A stretch of 64,000 nt of DNA from Clostridiales bacterium (GCA_015069425.1 SVIP01000003.1:124001-188000), one strand, 5' to 3'. Counted from the stretch's first letter, positions 34,501 to 43,409 are shown. Numbers and translations: made by a program. The notes: generated from the sequence alone by a model not told the origin.

Positions 34501-36024
34501 TTACTTTTCGTTTTGAATATTTTCAAACGCATTTGCTAAAACTTTTTCGGTGGGCGCTTTAGTAAATAAACTAACTACAAACGTAATCACAACCGAATAA
34601 ATCATACATATTGAGCCGATAAGCGGTGAACAACTTATACCATTTTTTAACGCAGTGCTTAAACCACAAGTCCAACCACCTTTATCAAAGCCTAATACAA
34701 TAATTAAAACCACCGTAAGAACTAGTGAACCTATTATAGATGACCAAACTGCGGGTTTTGAAACTTTTTTCCAAAGCAACCCTAAAACGTAAGGTCCAAT
34801 AAAGCACCCTGCAAGTGTTCCCCAACTTATTCCCATCAAATATGCGATTGCTGTAATATTATACGTTTCGTTTAATAACGCCAAAATAACAGATATAGCA
34901 ATAAATGCTAGGCAAAGAACTCTCATTATAATATTTACTTTTTTATCTTCAGCATTTTGATTTATTTTTCCTTTATAAATATCAACTGCAACAACAGATG
35001 CACTAGCCAAAGAAACCGAAGACAAAGTAGACATACTTGCAGATAGAATTAGAACGGCAATTATACCCATAAGCCCTGCAGGTATTACCAAATTAAGCAT
35101 ATTCGGTATCGCATTATCAGTTCCAAACGCACTACCTATATCAGTTTTGAAAAGCCCACTTAATCCACCAACAAAGTATGCGCCAAAACCTATTATCAAA
35201 GCAAACGCAGTGCTTACAACCGTTCCTTGCATAATTGCTTTATCATCACGAATAGCGTGATATTTATGAATTGTTTGTGGCAACGCCCAAACGCCAAATG
35301 AAGTCAAGAATATAAGTGATAACAATGAAACAGTATCGCCGTAAAGCCCCTTGTTTGAACTACTGAACGTAAACCAGTTTAGAGAAGATATATCCCAACC
35401 AACTTGCTTGCTGTTCATAAAACAAATTACCATAAGTACAACGCCTATAAGCATTATGATTCCTTGTATAAAATCAGAAAGAGCCGTTGCAAAATATCCA
35501 CCAAAAAACAGATACAATGCAGTGATTGCGGCAAGGGCAAGCATAATAATCCAGCCGTCTATACCAAAAACTATTTCAAACAAATTACTCAAACCTGTAT
35601 AAACTGATGCGGAATAAGGAATAAGAAACAAAAATATTATTACAGCAGAAACTAATTTTAAGGATTTGCTATCATATCTTTTTTCAAAAAATTCAGGCAT
35701 TGTTTTAGAGTGCAAACGCGTTGCCATAATTTTAGTTCTCTTTGCAAGAACCATCCATGCAATCAAAGAACCTATTATTGCATTGCCCACACCTATCCAA
35801 ATAGCTGCAAGTTGATATTGTGCGCCAAATTTACCAGCGTATCCGATAAAAATTACAGCCGAAAAATAAGTAGTACCGTATGCAAAAGCGCTCATCCAAC
35901 CATTGAGACCTTTTTTTCCTGCAAACAAAAAGTCATTTACTGTTTTTGAGCGGTTTTTCGTATATAAGGCTATGAATACCATACTTATCACGTACAGTAG
36001 AAGAATAATTGTATCTAGTAACAT
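34501..36024 (-). CDS. Sodium:solute symporter (SSS family)
   Basis: The 507-residue protein has about 13 helices and the LeuT-like SSS fold. It starts MLLDTIILLLYVISMVFIAL, has YGTTYFSAVIFIGYAGKFGA, and shows the family motif in LFFGGYFATALSDFIQGIIM. Homologues carry proline, pantothenate or organic acids. As first gene of the aromatic cluster it could import the amino acid or export/import the aryl acid. Substrate not determinable here. Confidence 0.9.
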   Translation of the reverse strand: MLLDTIILLLYVISMVFIALYTKNRSKTVNDFLFAGKKGLNGWMSAFAYGTTYFSAVIFIGYAGKFGAQYQLAAIWIGVGNAIIGSLIAWMVLAKRTKIMATRLHSKTMPEFFEKRYDSKSLKLVSAVIIFLFLIPYSASVYTGLSNLFEIVFGIDGWIIMLALAAITALYLFFGGYFATALSDFIQGIIMLIGVVLMVICFMNSKQVGWDISSLNWFTFSSSNKGLYGDTVSLLSLIFLTSFGVWALPQTIHKYHAIRDDKAIMQGTVVSTAFALIIGFGAYFVGGLSGLFKTDIGSAFGTDNAIPNMLNLVIPAGLMGIIAVLILSASMSTLSSVSLASASVVAVDIYKGKINQNAEDKKVNIIMRVLCLAFIAISVILALLNETYNITAIAYLMGISWGTLAGCFIGPYVLGLLWKKVSKPAVWSSIIGSLVLTVVLIIVLGFDKGGWTCGLSTALKNGISCSPLIGSICMIYSVVITFVVSLFTKAPTEKVLANAFENIQNEK

Positions 36025-36088
36025 TTTAACCTACCCTTGCGCAAATTATTTCAGTATAAACTTAAACTTATAAATATTTAACCTAATT

Positions 36089-36117
36089 ATTTTACAATAT
36101 TTACAAGAATTTTGCAA
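36089..36117 (-). promoter_or_regulatory. Promoter of the aromatic acid cluster
   Basis: Minus strand TTGCAA (36112-36117), 17 bases, TAAAAT (36089-36094), about 65 bases before the symporter start. It is the only promoter-like site between 36024 and the upstream terminator. Confidence 0.55.
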
Positions 36118-36180
36118 GGAACTTTCTATATAATTCGTGTTTTTTTATTATAAAATAATAAAACCATAAATCTTTACATA

Positions 36181-36218
36181 AAAAAACCACCCATAACAAG
36201 TTAGTTATGAGCGGTTTA
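36181..36218 (-). terminator. Terminator of the uxa operon
   Basis: On the minus strand AACCGCTCATAAC and GTTATGGGTGGTT form an imperfect 13-bp stem followed by TTTTTTT. It lies 55 bases after the uxaA stop codon. Nothing else is seen in 36219-36272. Confidence 0.75.
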
Positions 36219-36272
36219 ACGTTTTAATCAAAATAATTTTAGAAAACAACTTTTAATTTTAGGTTGAAAATT

Positions 36273-37673
36273 TTATAAAGTAACGCCTGTCTTGTAGAAT
36301 GCAATCTCTCTAATATCTTCACTTTTGCAAAGATATTCACCGTTTACCGTTTTTAACAACAAATCAAACAATCCGTCTTCGTCCATACCAAAAGCATTGA
36401 AATCAATCCAATTATTCTTAAAAGATGCAAGATTGTCATTGGTTGAAATTTTCATAGTTGGCACAAATGTTGAGAAAGGTGTTCCCCTACCTGTTGTAAA
36501 TAATACGACTTGACAACCAGACGCTGCGAGTGCAGTTGCTGCAATAAGGTCGTTACCCGGAGCGTTCAACGCGCTTACGCCACGTTTTTTCACCGTTTCG
36601 CCATAAGCAAGAACGTCTACAATTTTGGTTGAGCCTGCTTTTTCTACGCAACCCAAAGACTTTTCTTCTAAAGTGGTTATACCACCTTTTTTATTTCCAG
36701 GGCTTGGGTTTTCATACACAGGAAAACCGTTTTTAGTATAATACGCCTTAAAATCTTCTATCATTTTACGATACGCAATAAACACCTGTTCATTTTCGCA
36801 CTTGTTCATAAGAAGTTGTTCAGCCCCAAACATTTCGGGTACTTCCGTTAAAATTGCGCTACCACCGTAAGAAACTAATTTATCAGTTATTCTGCCAACC
36901 AACGGATTTGCCGTAAGCCCAGAATAGCCGTCGCTACCGCCACACTTAAGACCTATACACAACTCTTCTAACGAAACGTCTTCTCTTTCAAGATTACAAT
37001 TTTGGTCAATAAACTTTTTAAGAATTTCAGTTCCGTATTCTATTTCATTTTCAACTTCTTGGCAATTAAAGAACTCTATATTACGTCCTAAAGGCTCTAA
37101 AATCTTTCTTATACCGTCAAGTCCGTTATTCTCGCAACCAAGACCAACAATTAAAACGGCACTAGCATTTGGATTGAGTGCGATTGCGCATAAAAGATTT
37201 TTTATGTTTTCATTATCTTCGCCTAGTTGACTGCACCCAAACTGATGCGTAAGAGCATATATTCCGTCAATACTACCCTTAACGTATTTGCGAGCCTCTT
37301 TTTCAAGACGCATACAAACGTTATTTACACAACCTACCGTAGGTATTATATAAATGTCGTTTCTAATGCCTGCTCTTCCGAATTTGCGTTTAAAACCTTT
37401 GAAAGTCCCTTGCTTTTGGTCAAAACTTTCCGCATAAAAATTATACTCATAAGTAGGCGTTTCATCAAGATGTGATTTAACGTTATGAGTGTGAACCCAC
37501 TCTCCAGTTTTAATATCTTGAGTTGCTCTACCGATAATTTGACCGTATTTAATTACGGTTTCACCTTTTTTTATGTCTTTTAGCGCATATTTATGCCCTG
37601 CGGGAATATCCCCACACTCTTTTAAGCAAACGCCTATATTATCTAATTTGTTTATAATTACTTTGTTTTCCAT
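36273..37673 (-). CDS. uxaA: Altronate dehydratase (UxaA family)
   Basis: The 466-residue protein joins the small N-terminal SAF domain (about 1-95, with GETVIKYGQIIGRA) to the large catalytic domain (ALTHQFGCSQLGEDN, GLGCENNGLDGI, CIGLKCGGSDGYSGLTANP, TTGRGTPFSTFVPTMKISTN). It removes water from D-altronate to give 2-keto-3-deoxygluconate. It is last in an operon with uxaB and an SGNH hydrolase, so it belongs to galacturonate/pectin breakdown. Galactarate dehydratase is the nearest alternative, but uxaB next door favours altronate. Confidence 0.92.
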   Translation of the reverse strand: MENKVIINKLDNIGVCLKECGDIPAGHKYALKDIKKGETVIKYGQIIGRATQDIKTGEWVHTHNVKSHLDETPTYEYNFYAESFDQKQGTFKGFKRKFGRAGIRNDIYIIPTVGCVNNVCMRLEKEARKYVKGSIDGIYALTHQFGCSQLGEDNENIKNLLCAIALNPNASAVLIVGLGCENNGLDGIRKILEPLGRNIEFFNCQEVENEIEYGTEILKKFIDQNCNLEREDVSLEELCIGLKCGGSDGYSGLTANPLVGRITDKLVSYGGSAILTEVPEMFGAEQLLMNKCENEQVFIAYRKMIEDFKAYYTKNGFPVYENPSPGNKKGGITTLEEKSLGCVEKAGSTKIVDVLAYGETVKKRGVSALNAPGNDLIAATALAASGCQVVLFTTGRGTPFSTFVPTMKISTNDNLASFKNNWIDFNAFGMDEDGLFDLLLKTVNGEYLCKSEDIREIAFYKTGVTL

Positions 37674-37685
37674 AATACGCTACCG

Positions 37686-38474
37686 TTATTTCTTATTATA
37701 ATATAAATCCGTACCGATAAATCCTACTTGATTAAACTGTTCTGGATATTTACGGATTAAAAAGTCAATATAACTTTCAATCATACGCGCAGTTAAAACG
37801 TAACCAGCGGGCGTCATATGCCCAAGGAAAAAGCGTTTTCTGAATTCAGCATCGTAAACTGGCGCAAATTCAAACAAGTCAATCAAGTAAGTATCATCAA
37901 ACAATTCCGTAAAAGCCTTTAATAAATCGCGGTGTTTTCTCCTGCCGATATCGCCATCATCTCCCGTGCGCGGAATACTTACTAGAAATATTTTAGCGCG
38001 CGGTTGCAAAACTTTGGTGCGTTGAATAATTTGCGCGTAATACCCAGCAAAAGTCTTGGCATTTTTTGTATAATCGGTTAAATTCACGTCATTAACGTCG
38101 CCTAAAACATTGTCTTTTTGAGCAATGTCGTTAACACCTAACGCAATTATATACGCTTGCGCTAATTTATCATTTCCCCAAAAACCCTTTCTTTCTGCAA
38201 ATTCTTCAACGTAGTCTTTTGCCGTCATACCGCCTTGGGAAAAATTATAAACTTTACTACCGCAATTCCTACCGATAAACTGCCCCCACGAATATTCATA
38301 AAAATCGTGATAAATCGTTTTACCACCTTCATTTACCGATTCAAATTCGCCTGAAGAAAGGCTATCGCCTATGCACGCAATAGTACGGAAAATCGAACAG
38401 AACCCACCGTCCGTAGTCATTCTATCTAAAGGCTTTTCATTTTCACCAACAGAAATATATTCGTTAATATTCAT
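37686..38474 (-). CDS. SGNH/GDSL hydrolase, possible carbohydrate esterase
   Basis: The 262-residue protein has block I IACIGDSLSSGEF (Ser nucleophile), block III ALGVNDIAQ and block V in FFLGHMTPAGY (His, with an upstream catalytic acid). There is no signal peptide, so it acts inside the cell. Placed between uxaB and uxaA it may remove acetyl or methyl groups from imported galacturonides. It starts 1 base after the uxaB stop and no strong ribosome binding site is seen, so translation may be coupled. Confidence 0.85.
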   Translation of the reverse strand: MNINEYISVGENEKPLDRMTTDGGFCSIFRTIACIGDSLSSGEFESVNEGGKTIYHDFYEYSWGQFIGRNCGSKVYNFSQGGMTAKDYVEEFAERKGFWGNDKLAQAYIIALGVNDIAQKDNVLGDVNDVNLTDYTKNAKTFAGYYAQIIQRTKVLQPRAKIFLVSIPRTGDDGDIGRRKHRDLLKAFTELFDDTYLIDLFEFAPVYDAEFRKRFFLGHMTPAGYVLTARMIESYIDFLIRKYPEQFNQVGFIGTDLYYNKK

Positions 38475-38475
38475 A

Positions 38476-39849
38476 CTAAATCAAGCAGATTCCTTTATAG
38501 ATTTTTTCAATATTTTCCTTAACCGTTTGATAAAAATCTTTATAAGAAGTTAAATCTTCACCCCAAACGTTTACGTCTTTCATAAAATCGATAAGCGGTT
38601 TTTTATCTGCAAAATAATCAAGATATGGCTTGTCGTCTTGAATGGTAATTTCACGTGAGGGAAGTTTAACAATATATTCTTCGCCACGTTTTTCAATAGC
38701 AGAATAAATAGCCATCAAATAAGAGAAACCAACCGTAAGTTTTGCAGGAATTTTGCCATATTTTTCATAATAATCTTTAAAGCTTGGCAAATCTCTTGCG
38801 CGCCACTTTGAAATACTGTTAAGGCTTATGCTAGTGAGCAAGTGATTAAGATAAGGATTTAAGAACCTTTCTTTAATGCTGTCAGCAAAAACAGTAGTTG
38901 CCGCAATATCGTCAGATACGAAAGGCACTATTTCTTCTTTTAACGTATCTTGTAAGAAAGTTGAAAGTTTTTCATCTGTCATACAGTCGTAAACCGTAAC
39001 TGCACCACACCACAAACCAACGGGAACTATATTAGTGTGGCTACCGTTTAGAACGCGCACTTTACGCTTTTTATAATATTTAATATTATCGGTAACAACA
39101 ACTTCTATATTGTGAACTCCTGCTTTTATATACTTTTCTATATCGCCTTTCTTTTCAACAGCCCAAAGACCAAAAGGTTCACCGATAGATACGAGTTTAT
39201 CAGGTTCACCTATAAGTTTTTCAAGTTTTTCAACGTCTTCAGCAGTTTTGGGATAACCAGAAACAATACGGTCAACTAAGGTATTGCAATAGTAGTTGTT
39301 TTCAGCGTTCCATTTTTTAAATTCTTCAGAAAGATTCCAAAGTTCAATATACTTGTCCACGCATTTTTTAAGTTCGTCTGCGTTATTGTCAATAAGTTCA
39401 ACCGGCATAAGATAAACGCCAGCCTTACCGCTGTTAAAACGTTCAAGCAAGAATTTAGTAAGTTTTGCAGGGTAAGTTATTCCTTCAAAATCATCAAACT
39501 TGTCGTTTGCATTAAAGCAAATACCAGCCTCTGTTGTATTCGAAACTATAATTTTCAACTCGTCTTCTCTTGCTAGAGCGTAGTAAGCATCAATATCATT
39601 AAAGGGGTCTACAACGCTTTCTAAAACGTCTACGCCGTATACGTCTTCTACGGGTTTACCGTTAGCAACACCGCGCAAAACAATGTGATATTTATTGTTT
39701 TGTGCTTTGAATTTATCAAGCGTACCGAACGTTATAGGCTTAACGATATTTACTTTATAATCAAGACCTTCTTTATTTAGCGTATCAAAATACAAATCAA
39801 CGAAAGTACGCAAAAAATTTCCTTCACCAAATTGAACTACTTTAACCAT
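38476..39849 (-). CDS. uxaB: Tagaturonate reductase
   Basis: The 457-residue polyol dehydrogenase has an N-terminal Rossmann segment (VQFGEGNFLRTFVDLYFD), SNTTEAGICF, and the catalytic region KVRVLNGSHTNIVPVGLWCG with the Lys-Asn-His residues of the long-chain mannitol dehydrogenase family. It converts D-tagaturonate to D-altronate, the substrate of UxaA. First gene of the operon, driven by a promoter overlapping that of the divergent AraC gene. Confidence 0.93.
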   Translation of the reverse strand: MVKVVQFGEGNFLRTFVDLYFDTLNKEGLDYKVNIVKPITFGTLDKFKAQNNKYHIVLRGVANGKPVEDVYGVDVLESVVDPFNDIDAYYALAREDELKIIVSNTTEAGICFNANDKFDDFEGITYPAKLTKFLLERFNSGKAGVYLMPVELIDNNADELKKCVDKYIELWNLSEEFKKWNAENNYYCNTLVDRIVSGYPKTAEDVEKLEKLIGEPDKLVSIGEPFGLWAVEKKGDIEKYIKAGVHNIEVVVTDNIKYYKKRKVRVLNGSHTNIVPVGLWCGAVTVYDCMTDEKLSTFLQDTLKEEIVPFVSDDIAATTVFADSIKERFLNPYLNHLLTSISLNSISKWRARDLPSFKDYYEKYGKIPAKLTVGFSYLMAIYSAIEKRGEEYIVKLPSREITIQDDKPYLDYFADKKPLIDFMKDVNVWGEDLTSYKDFYQTVKENIEKIYKGICLI

Positions 39850-39905
39850 AAAACACCATCCATAATTTATTTGAGTAATTTAATACCCTGTTTTAATATA
39901 GTTAT

Positions 39906-39952
39906 ATTTTACTACAAATTTGCTTGCATTTCAATATAAAATAGTATAAAAT
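39906..39952. promoter_or_regulatory. Overlapping divergent promoters of uxaB and its AraC regulator
   Basis: Plus strand: TTGCAT (39924-39929), 17 bases, TAAAAT (39947-39952), toward the AraC gene. Minus strand: TTGAAA (39929-39934), 17 bases, TAAAAT (39906-39911), toward uxaB. The two -35 elements overlap, so one polymerase or one bound regulator could block or switch both directions. Confidence 0.7.
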
Positions 39953-39986
39953 ATTATAAGAATTACATAAATCGTAAAGGTTAATT

Positions 39987-40781
39987 ATGAATTTTTTTGA
40001 ATTTGAAGAAATACAAGTTGAAAAAGACTATGCCATGACAGAACCTCATAGCCACGAATTTTTTGAACTTTACTTTTTACTTGACGGCGAAAGAGAATTT
40101 TTTGTTGAAAACAAAATGTTTAAATTGTCAGAAAACACGTTAGTGGTAGTTCCCCCGTTTTCTATACATAAAACTGAAGGGGGGCCGTATAAGCGTATAA
40201 ATATAAACGTTTCACCAAATTTGTTATCTGATTTTCACAATGATTATCTTAATAATTTATCAAAGAACGTCGCTTATAAAATAGATAGCCACAGCCTAGA
40301 CGTTATAACAAAATTATTAAGTGAAGGCGTAAACCTACAAATGAAGTCGATAAAAAATAAGTCAGAATGTTTGTTATCTATTGCCCAAACGGTAATTTTT
40401 TTACTGTCTGCGCAAAACCTTACCCCCGTTTCTTCTTTAAGTATAAACCATAATCAAAAAAACGACTCAACCGACGTGCTAAAAATTTTATCGTATATAA
40501 ACCAAAACTTCAACCAACCTATCGCATTAAAAAATTTATGTGATAAATTCTTTTTATCAAAAGTATCATTATGTAAAAAATTTAAAAACGTTATGCATTG
40601 TTCTATAATGGAATATATTTCTAAAATGAGATTAAGCAAAGCAAAATCTTTACTGCGTGATACAAATAAATCAATAGAAGACATTTCGCAAGACTGTGGT
40701 TTTTCTTCTGCAAACTATTTTGGCTTAATGTTCAAAAAAGAAGTTGGTCTTTCCCCCCTAAATTATAGAAAAACTAGATAA
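39987..40781 (+). CDS. AraC-family transcriptional regulator of the uxa operon
   Basis: The 264-residue protein has an N-terminal cupin sensor (EPHSHEFFELYFLLDGEREF, metal/ligand site) and a C-terminal double helix-turn-helix (ALKNLCDKFFLSKVSLCKKF, then EDISQDCGFSSANYFGLMF). Its AAGG site lies before the ATG. Sitting divergent from uxaB with overlapping promoters, it is the probable galacturonate-responsive regulator of the uxa genes. Its ligand is inferred, not shown. Confidence 0.9.
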   Translation: MNFFEFEEIQVEKDYAMTEPHSHEFFELYFLLDGEREFFVENKMFKLSENTLVVVPPFSIHKTEGGPYKRININVSPNLLSDFHNDYLNNLSKNVAYKIDSHSLDVITKLLSEGVNLQMKSIKNKSECLLSIAQTVIFLLSAQNLTPVSSLSINHNQKNDSTDVLKILSYINQNFNQPIALKNLCDKFFLSKVSLCKKFKNVMHCSIMEYISKMRLSKAKSLLRDTNKSIEDISQDCGFSSANYFGLMFKKEVGLSPLNYRKTR

Positions 40782-40784
40782 AAG

Positions 40785-40816
40785 AACAGCCTTTGCGACT
40801 TGCAAAGGCTGTTTTT
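40785..40816. terminator. Bidirectional terminator between the AraC and PAP2 genes
   Basis: AACAGCCTTTGC and GCAAAGGCTGTT form a 12-bp stem with a 5-base loop, followed by TTTT on the plus strand and preceded by AAAAG, giving TTTT on the minus strand too. Confidence 0.85.
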
Positions 40817-41463
40817 CATGATTTGATATCAACTAAAAAATAATAAAAATATTCTAAACTTACACTTAAAAACAATCCGCCGACAATATCACTAAACCAA
40901 TGTACGCCCGACAAAAATCTGCAAACAACCATAAACGCGGTAAATATTTTAGTTAAAATATTTAATATTAGTTTTAATTTTCCTTTTTTAACGCGGTAGT
41001 TTAGTTGCCAATTTGCCGTGGACATAACACATACAGTTAATAACGTTGTTGACGACGGATAAGAAACTTCTAAAATTCCATCAATTAAAATCGGTCTGTA
41101 ATTTATAATTACGTTTTCAAAAATAATGTATAAAGAAAATAGTAAAATATAAAATATACCTAAACACAAAAGGTCAAAATCGACTTTAAATAAATTTTTT
41201 CTTTTAATAAATTGTAAAATACCCAATATGGCAAAAAATATCATTATAAAAACTGGCATAAAACTTAACCAGTCTGTTATTAGATATAAAATCAAGTTTT
41301 CTCCTGTTAAATTGTGAACGAATTTATTTATAGTAGCAAATCCTATACTTGAATAAAGTGGTCCAACAGGTTGCACGTCAATAAATGCAAGCAATATCGT
41401 CCATAAAATAAAAGCAATAAGCGATATGATTGCAACTGTTAAAAAAATAGCGTTTCTTTTCAT
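40816..41463 (-). CDS. PAP2-family membrane phosphatase
   Basis: The 215-residue membrane protein has six helices. The PAP2 signatures are degenerate in part: NYRPILID (motif 1 Arg-Pro), SYPSSTTLL (motif 2; the usual PSGH has T in place of H) and CRFLSGVHWFSDIVGG (motif 3, catalytic His and Asp). Family members remove phosphate from lipid phosphates or undecaprenyl pyrophosphate. The changed motif 2 makes activity uncertain. GGAGAG precedes the start. It stands between the uxa regulator and an XRE gene. Confidence 0.8.
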   Translation of the reverse strand: MKRNAIFLTVAIISLIAFILWTILLAFIDVQPVGPLYSSIGFATINKFVHNLTGENLILYLITDWLSFMPVFIMIFFAILGILQFIKRKNLFKVDFDLLCLGIFYILLFSLYIIFENVIINYRPILIDGILEVSYPSSTTLLTVCVMSTANWQLNYRVKKGKLKLILNILTKIFTAFMVVCRFLSGVHWFSDIVGGLFLSVSLEYFYYFLVDIKS

Positions 41464-41569
41464 TTAATTCTCTCCGTTAAATTATTTGGTATTGCACCGT
41501 AAATACATAATAAAACAAGTTGAATAAAAAAACAAGAAACGCTCCGTAACATTTACGACACTTTTTGTG

Positions 41570-42175
41570 TCATTTAAGTTTTATAAGAATTGAAACTTTA
41601 ATAATTAAGAAAACAAACGTCAATATCGCAACGTATGGTTGTAAACTTATTGTAAATAAAACAACGCTTAATATATTTATTATTATTGAAATTAAATATT
41701 TATTTTTCCGCCAAAACAATAGGTTGCACTTTTGTAACGCAAGCATTAAAACCCCAAATAAACTAGCCGTAATAGTTATTATATAGTACGCAACTAATAA
41801 ATACGTTTCAATTTTGGTCAAAGATAAAAGTGAAACTTCATCTATTTTCCCGTCTATCCTTTGTGCAAAAAACGGAATAAAAAGCAATAATATTATACTC
41901 AAATCAAGTAAACCAAAAACAATATCACGGATATTGTTCATTTTTTTCTCATTATCTTCTTCCGCTAAAATTAAAAGTTGCTCGCCGGATAACAACTCGT
42001 CTACTGAAATTGAGAAATATTTTGCTAATACTTTTAACGAATCAATATTCGGATATCCCCTACCCGATTCCCATTTTGAAACTGCTGTTCTTGAAACGTA
42101 AATATCTTCTGCAAGTTGTTCTTGCGTTATGCCTTTATTCTTTCTCAACTCTTGCAATTTTTTATTAAATTCCAT
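41570..42175 (-). CDS. XRE-family regulator with a C-terminal membrane domain
   Basis: The 201-residue protein starts with a lambda-repressor-like helix-turn-helix (LRKNKGITQEQLAEDIYVSR, then AVSKWESGRGYPNIDSL) in residues 5-62. Four membrane helices follow (about 89-110, 125-148, 152-170, 175-198). This fusion is frequent in Clostridia and suggests a membrane-bound regulator sensing envelope state. The start at 42175 has GGGAG 5 bases upstream. A short stretch 41464-41569 upstream of the PAP2 gene holds no clear site. Confidence 0.85.
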   Translation of the reverse strand: MEFNKKLQELRKNKGITQEQLAEDIYVSRTAVSKWESGRGYPNIDSLKVLAKYFSISVDELLSGEQLLILAEEDNEKKMNNIRDIVFGLLDLSIILLLFIPFFAQRIDGKIDEVSLLSLTKIETYLLVAYYIITITASLFGVLMLALQKCNLLFWRKNKYLISIIINILSVVLFTISLQPYVAILTFVFLIIKVSILIKLK

Positions 42176-42205
42176 ATTGCTCCCGATATAATTCATATAT
42201 TAAAA

Positions 42206-42230
42206 CAAAAACCCCGCAAATAGCAGGATT
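42206..42230 (-). terminator. Terminator after tRNA-Ser
   Basis: Minus strand ATCCTGC and GCGGGGT make a stem with two G-T pairs and a TATTT loop, followed by TTTTTG. It is moderate in strength and sits about 10 bases after the tRNA. Confidence 0.55.
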
Positions 42231-42238
42231 TTAGTCTT

Positions 42239-42327
42239 TGGCGGAGAGCGAGGGATTCGAACCCCCGTGGGCTTGCACCCAAACGGTTTTCAAGACCGCC
42301 TCGTTATGACCACTTCGATAGCTCTCC
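42239..42327 (-). tRNA. tRNA-Ser (TGA)
   Basis: Acceptor GGAGAGC pairs with GCTCTCC, followed by GCCA. The anticodon loop CTTGAAA gives TGA. The long variable arm (GGGTGCAAGCCCAC) is typical of class II tRNA-Ser. A promoter-like TTGCAA-18-TATAGT lies about 35 bases upstream. Confidence 0.95.
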
Positions 42328-42377
42328 ATATTTTATTAAGCTTTAAAAAACAATATAAACAAAACTATAATAACGAA

Positions 42378-42411
42378 ATATATAGTGTTGCAACCACACA
42401 ACACTATATAT
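42378..42411. repeat. 13-bp inverted repeat between the deaminase gene and tRNA-Ser
   Basis: ATATATAGTGTTG and CAACACTATATAT with an 8-base loop. There is no direct T-tract, though the minus strand becomes T-rich about 10 bases on. It may terminate the dCMP deaminase transcript or act as a binding site near the tRNA-Ser promoter, which it overlaps. Confidence 0.5.
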
Positions 42412-42444
42412 AATACATTATTATTAAAATTTTTGCAAGCGTTT

Positions 42445-42909
42445 TTAACACATTTTTTCCAAGTCGGAATATTTTATTAGTTCTACGTCTGATTTAGAAA
42501 AAAGTTCTAATGCAAAATCATCTGGATAACCGTTTTTATAAATGACTTTTTTTACGCCCGAGTTTAAAATCATACGCGTACAAATAACGCAAGGTTGATG
42601 AGTAACGTACATTGTTGCGCCTTCTAAACTTATACCCAATTTAGCCGCTTGGATTATTGCATTTTGTTCTGCGTGTACGGCATAGCAAACTTCTTGCATA
42701 GTACCACTTGCAATATTACGTACTCTTCTTAAGCACTCGCCTCTCTCTGCGCAACTGTCAATTCCACTAGGCGCACCATTGTAGCCTGTTGTCAAAATGC
42801 GCTTGTCTTTTACGATAACCGCGCCAACGTGTCTATTTTCTTGATAGCAACTTGACCAACCGGCAACAGTTTCTGCCATTTGCATAAATCTTTCATCCCA
42901 CTTATTCAT
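42445..42909 (-). CDS. Deoxycytidylate deaminase (ComEB-like)
   Basis: The 154-residue enzyme has VHAEQNAI (zinc His and catalytic Glu) and HQPCVICTRM (two zinc Cys), the CDA family pattern. The length and the ENRHVGAVIVKDKRIL start match dCMP deaminase, which makes dUMP. AAAAAGGGG precedes the ATG. It follows nrdR, so both act in deoxynucleotide supply. Confidence 0.93.
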   Translation of the reverse strand: MNKWDERFMQMAETVAGWSSCYQENRHVGAVIVKDKRILTTGYNGAPSGIDSCAERGECLRRVRNIASGTMQEVCYAVHAEQNAIIQAAKLGISLEGATMYVTHQPCVICTRMILNSGVKKVIYKNGYPDDFALELFSKSDVELIKYSDLEKMC

Positions 42910-42923
42910 TTGTATTCCCCTTT

Positions 42924-43382
42924 TTATCGGTCTTTTTTGACCATTTTTTCAAGTTCTTTAATAAAAGAAGTTGTATCCGTAAACGAACGGTAAACCGACG
43001 CAAAACGAACGTAAGCAACTTCGTCTATATCTTTAAGTGCCTCACACACCATTTCCCCTATTTCTTTACTAGAAATTTCTTGCGCAAGAGAATTATAAAT
43101 TTTCTTTTGAATATCGTCAATAAGTTTATCAATAGTGCTAGCAGGTACAGGTCGTTTTTCGCAAGCCTTAATAATACCCGAACGAATTTTGTTTGGGTCA
43201 AACGCTTGACGAACCCCACTATTTTTAACAACGAAAATAGGCGTATTTTCAACTGTTTCATATGTAGTAAAACGCTTACCACAACTAATGCACTCACGTC
43301 TACGGCGAATATTAGTTCCGTCTTCAGATGCGCGTGAATCAATAACTTTGCTATCAATGCAACCGCAATACATACACTTCAT
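42924..43382 (-). CDS. nrdR: NrdR, ribonucleotide reductase repressor
   Basis: The 152-residue protein has an N-terminal zinc ribbon (MKCMYCGCIDSKVIDSR and CISCGKRFTTYE) and an ATP-cone domain (VRQAFDPNKIRSGIIKACEK). It senses ATP/dATP and binds NrdR boxes upstream of nrd genes. CGAGG lies just upstream of the ATG. No nrd gene is in the window. Confidence 0.97.
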   Translation of the reverse strand: MKCMYCGCIDSKVIDSRASEDGTNIRRRRECISCGKRFTTYETVENTPIFVVKNSGVRQAFDPNKIRSGIIKACEKRPVPASTIDKLIDDIQKKIYNSLAQEISSKEIGEMVCEALKDIDEVAYVRFASVYRSFTDTTSFIKELEKMVKKDR

Positions 43383-43409
43383 AACAACCTCGTTTTATAT
43401 AAAATATTT

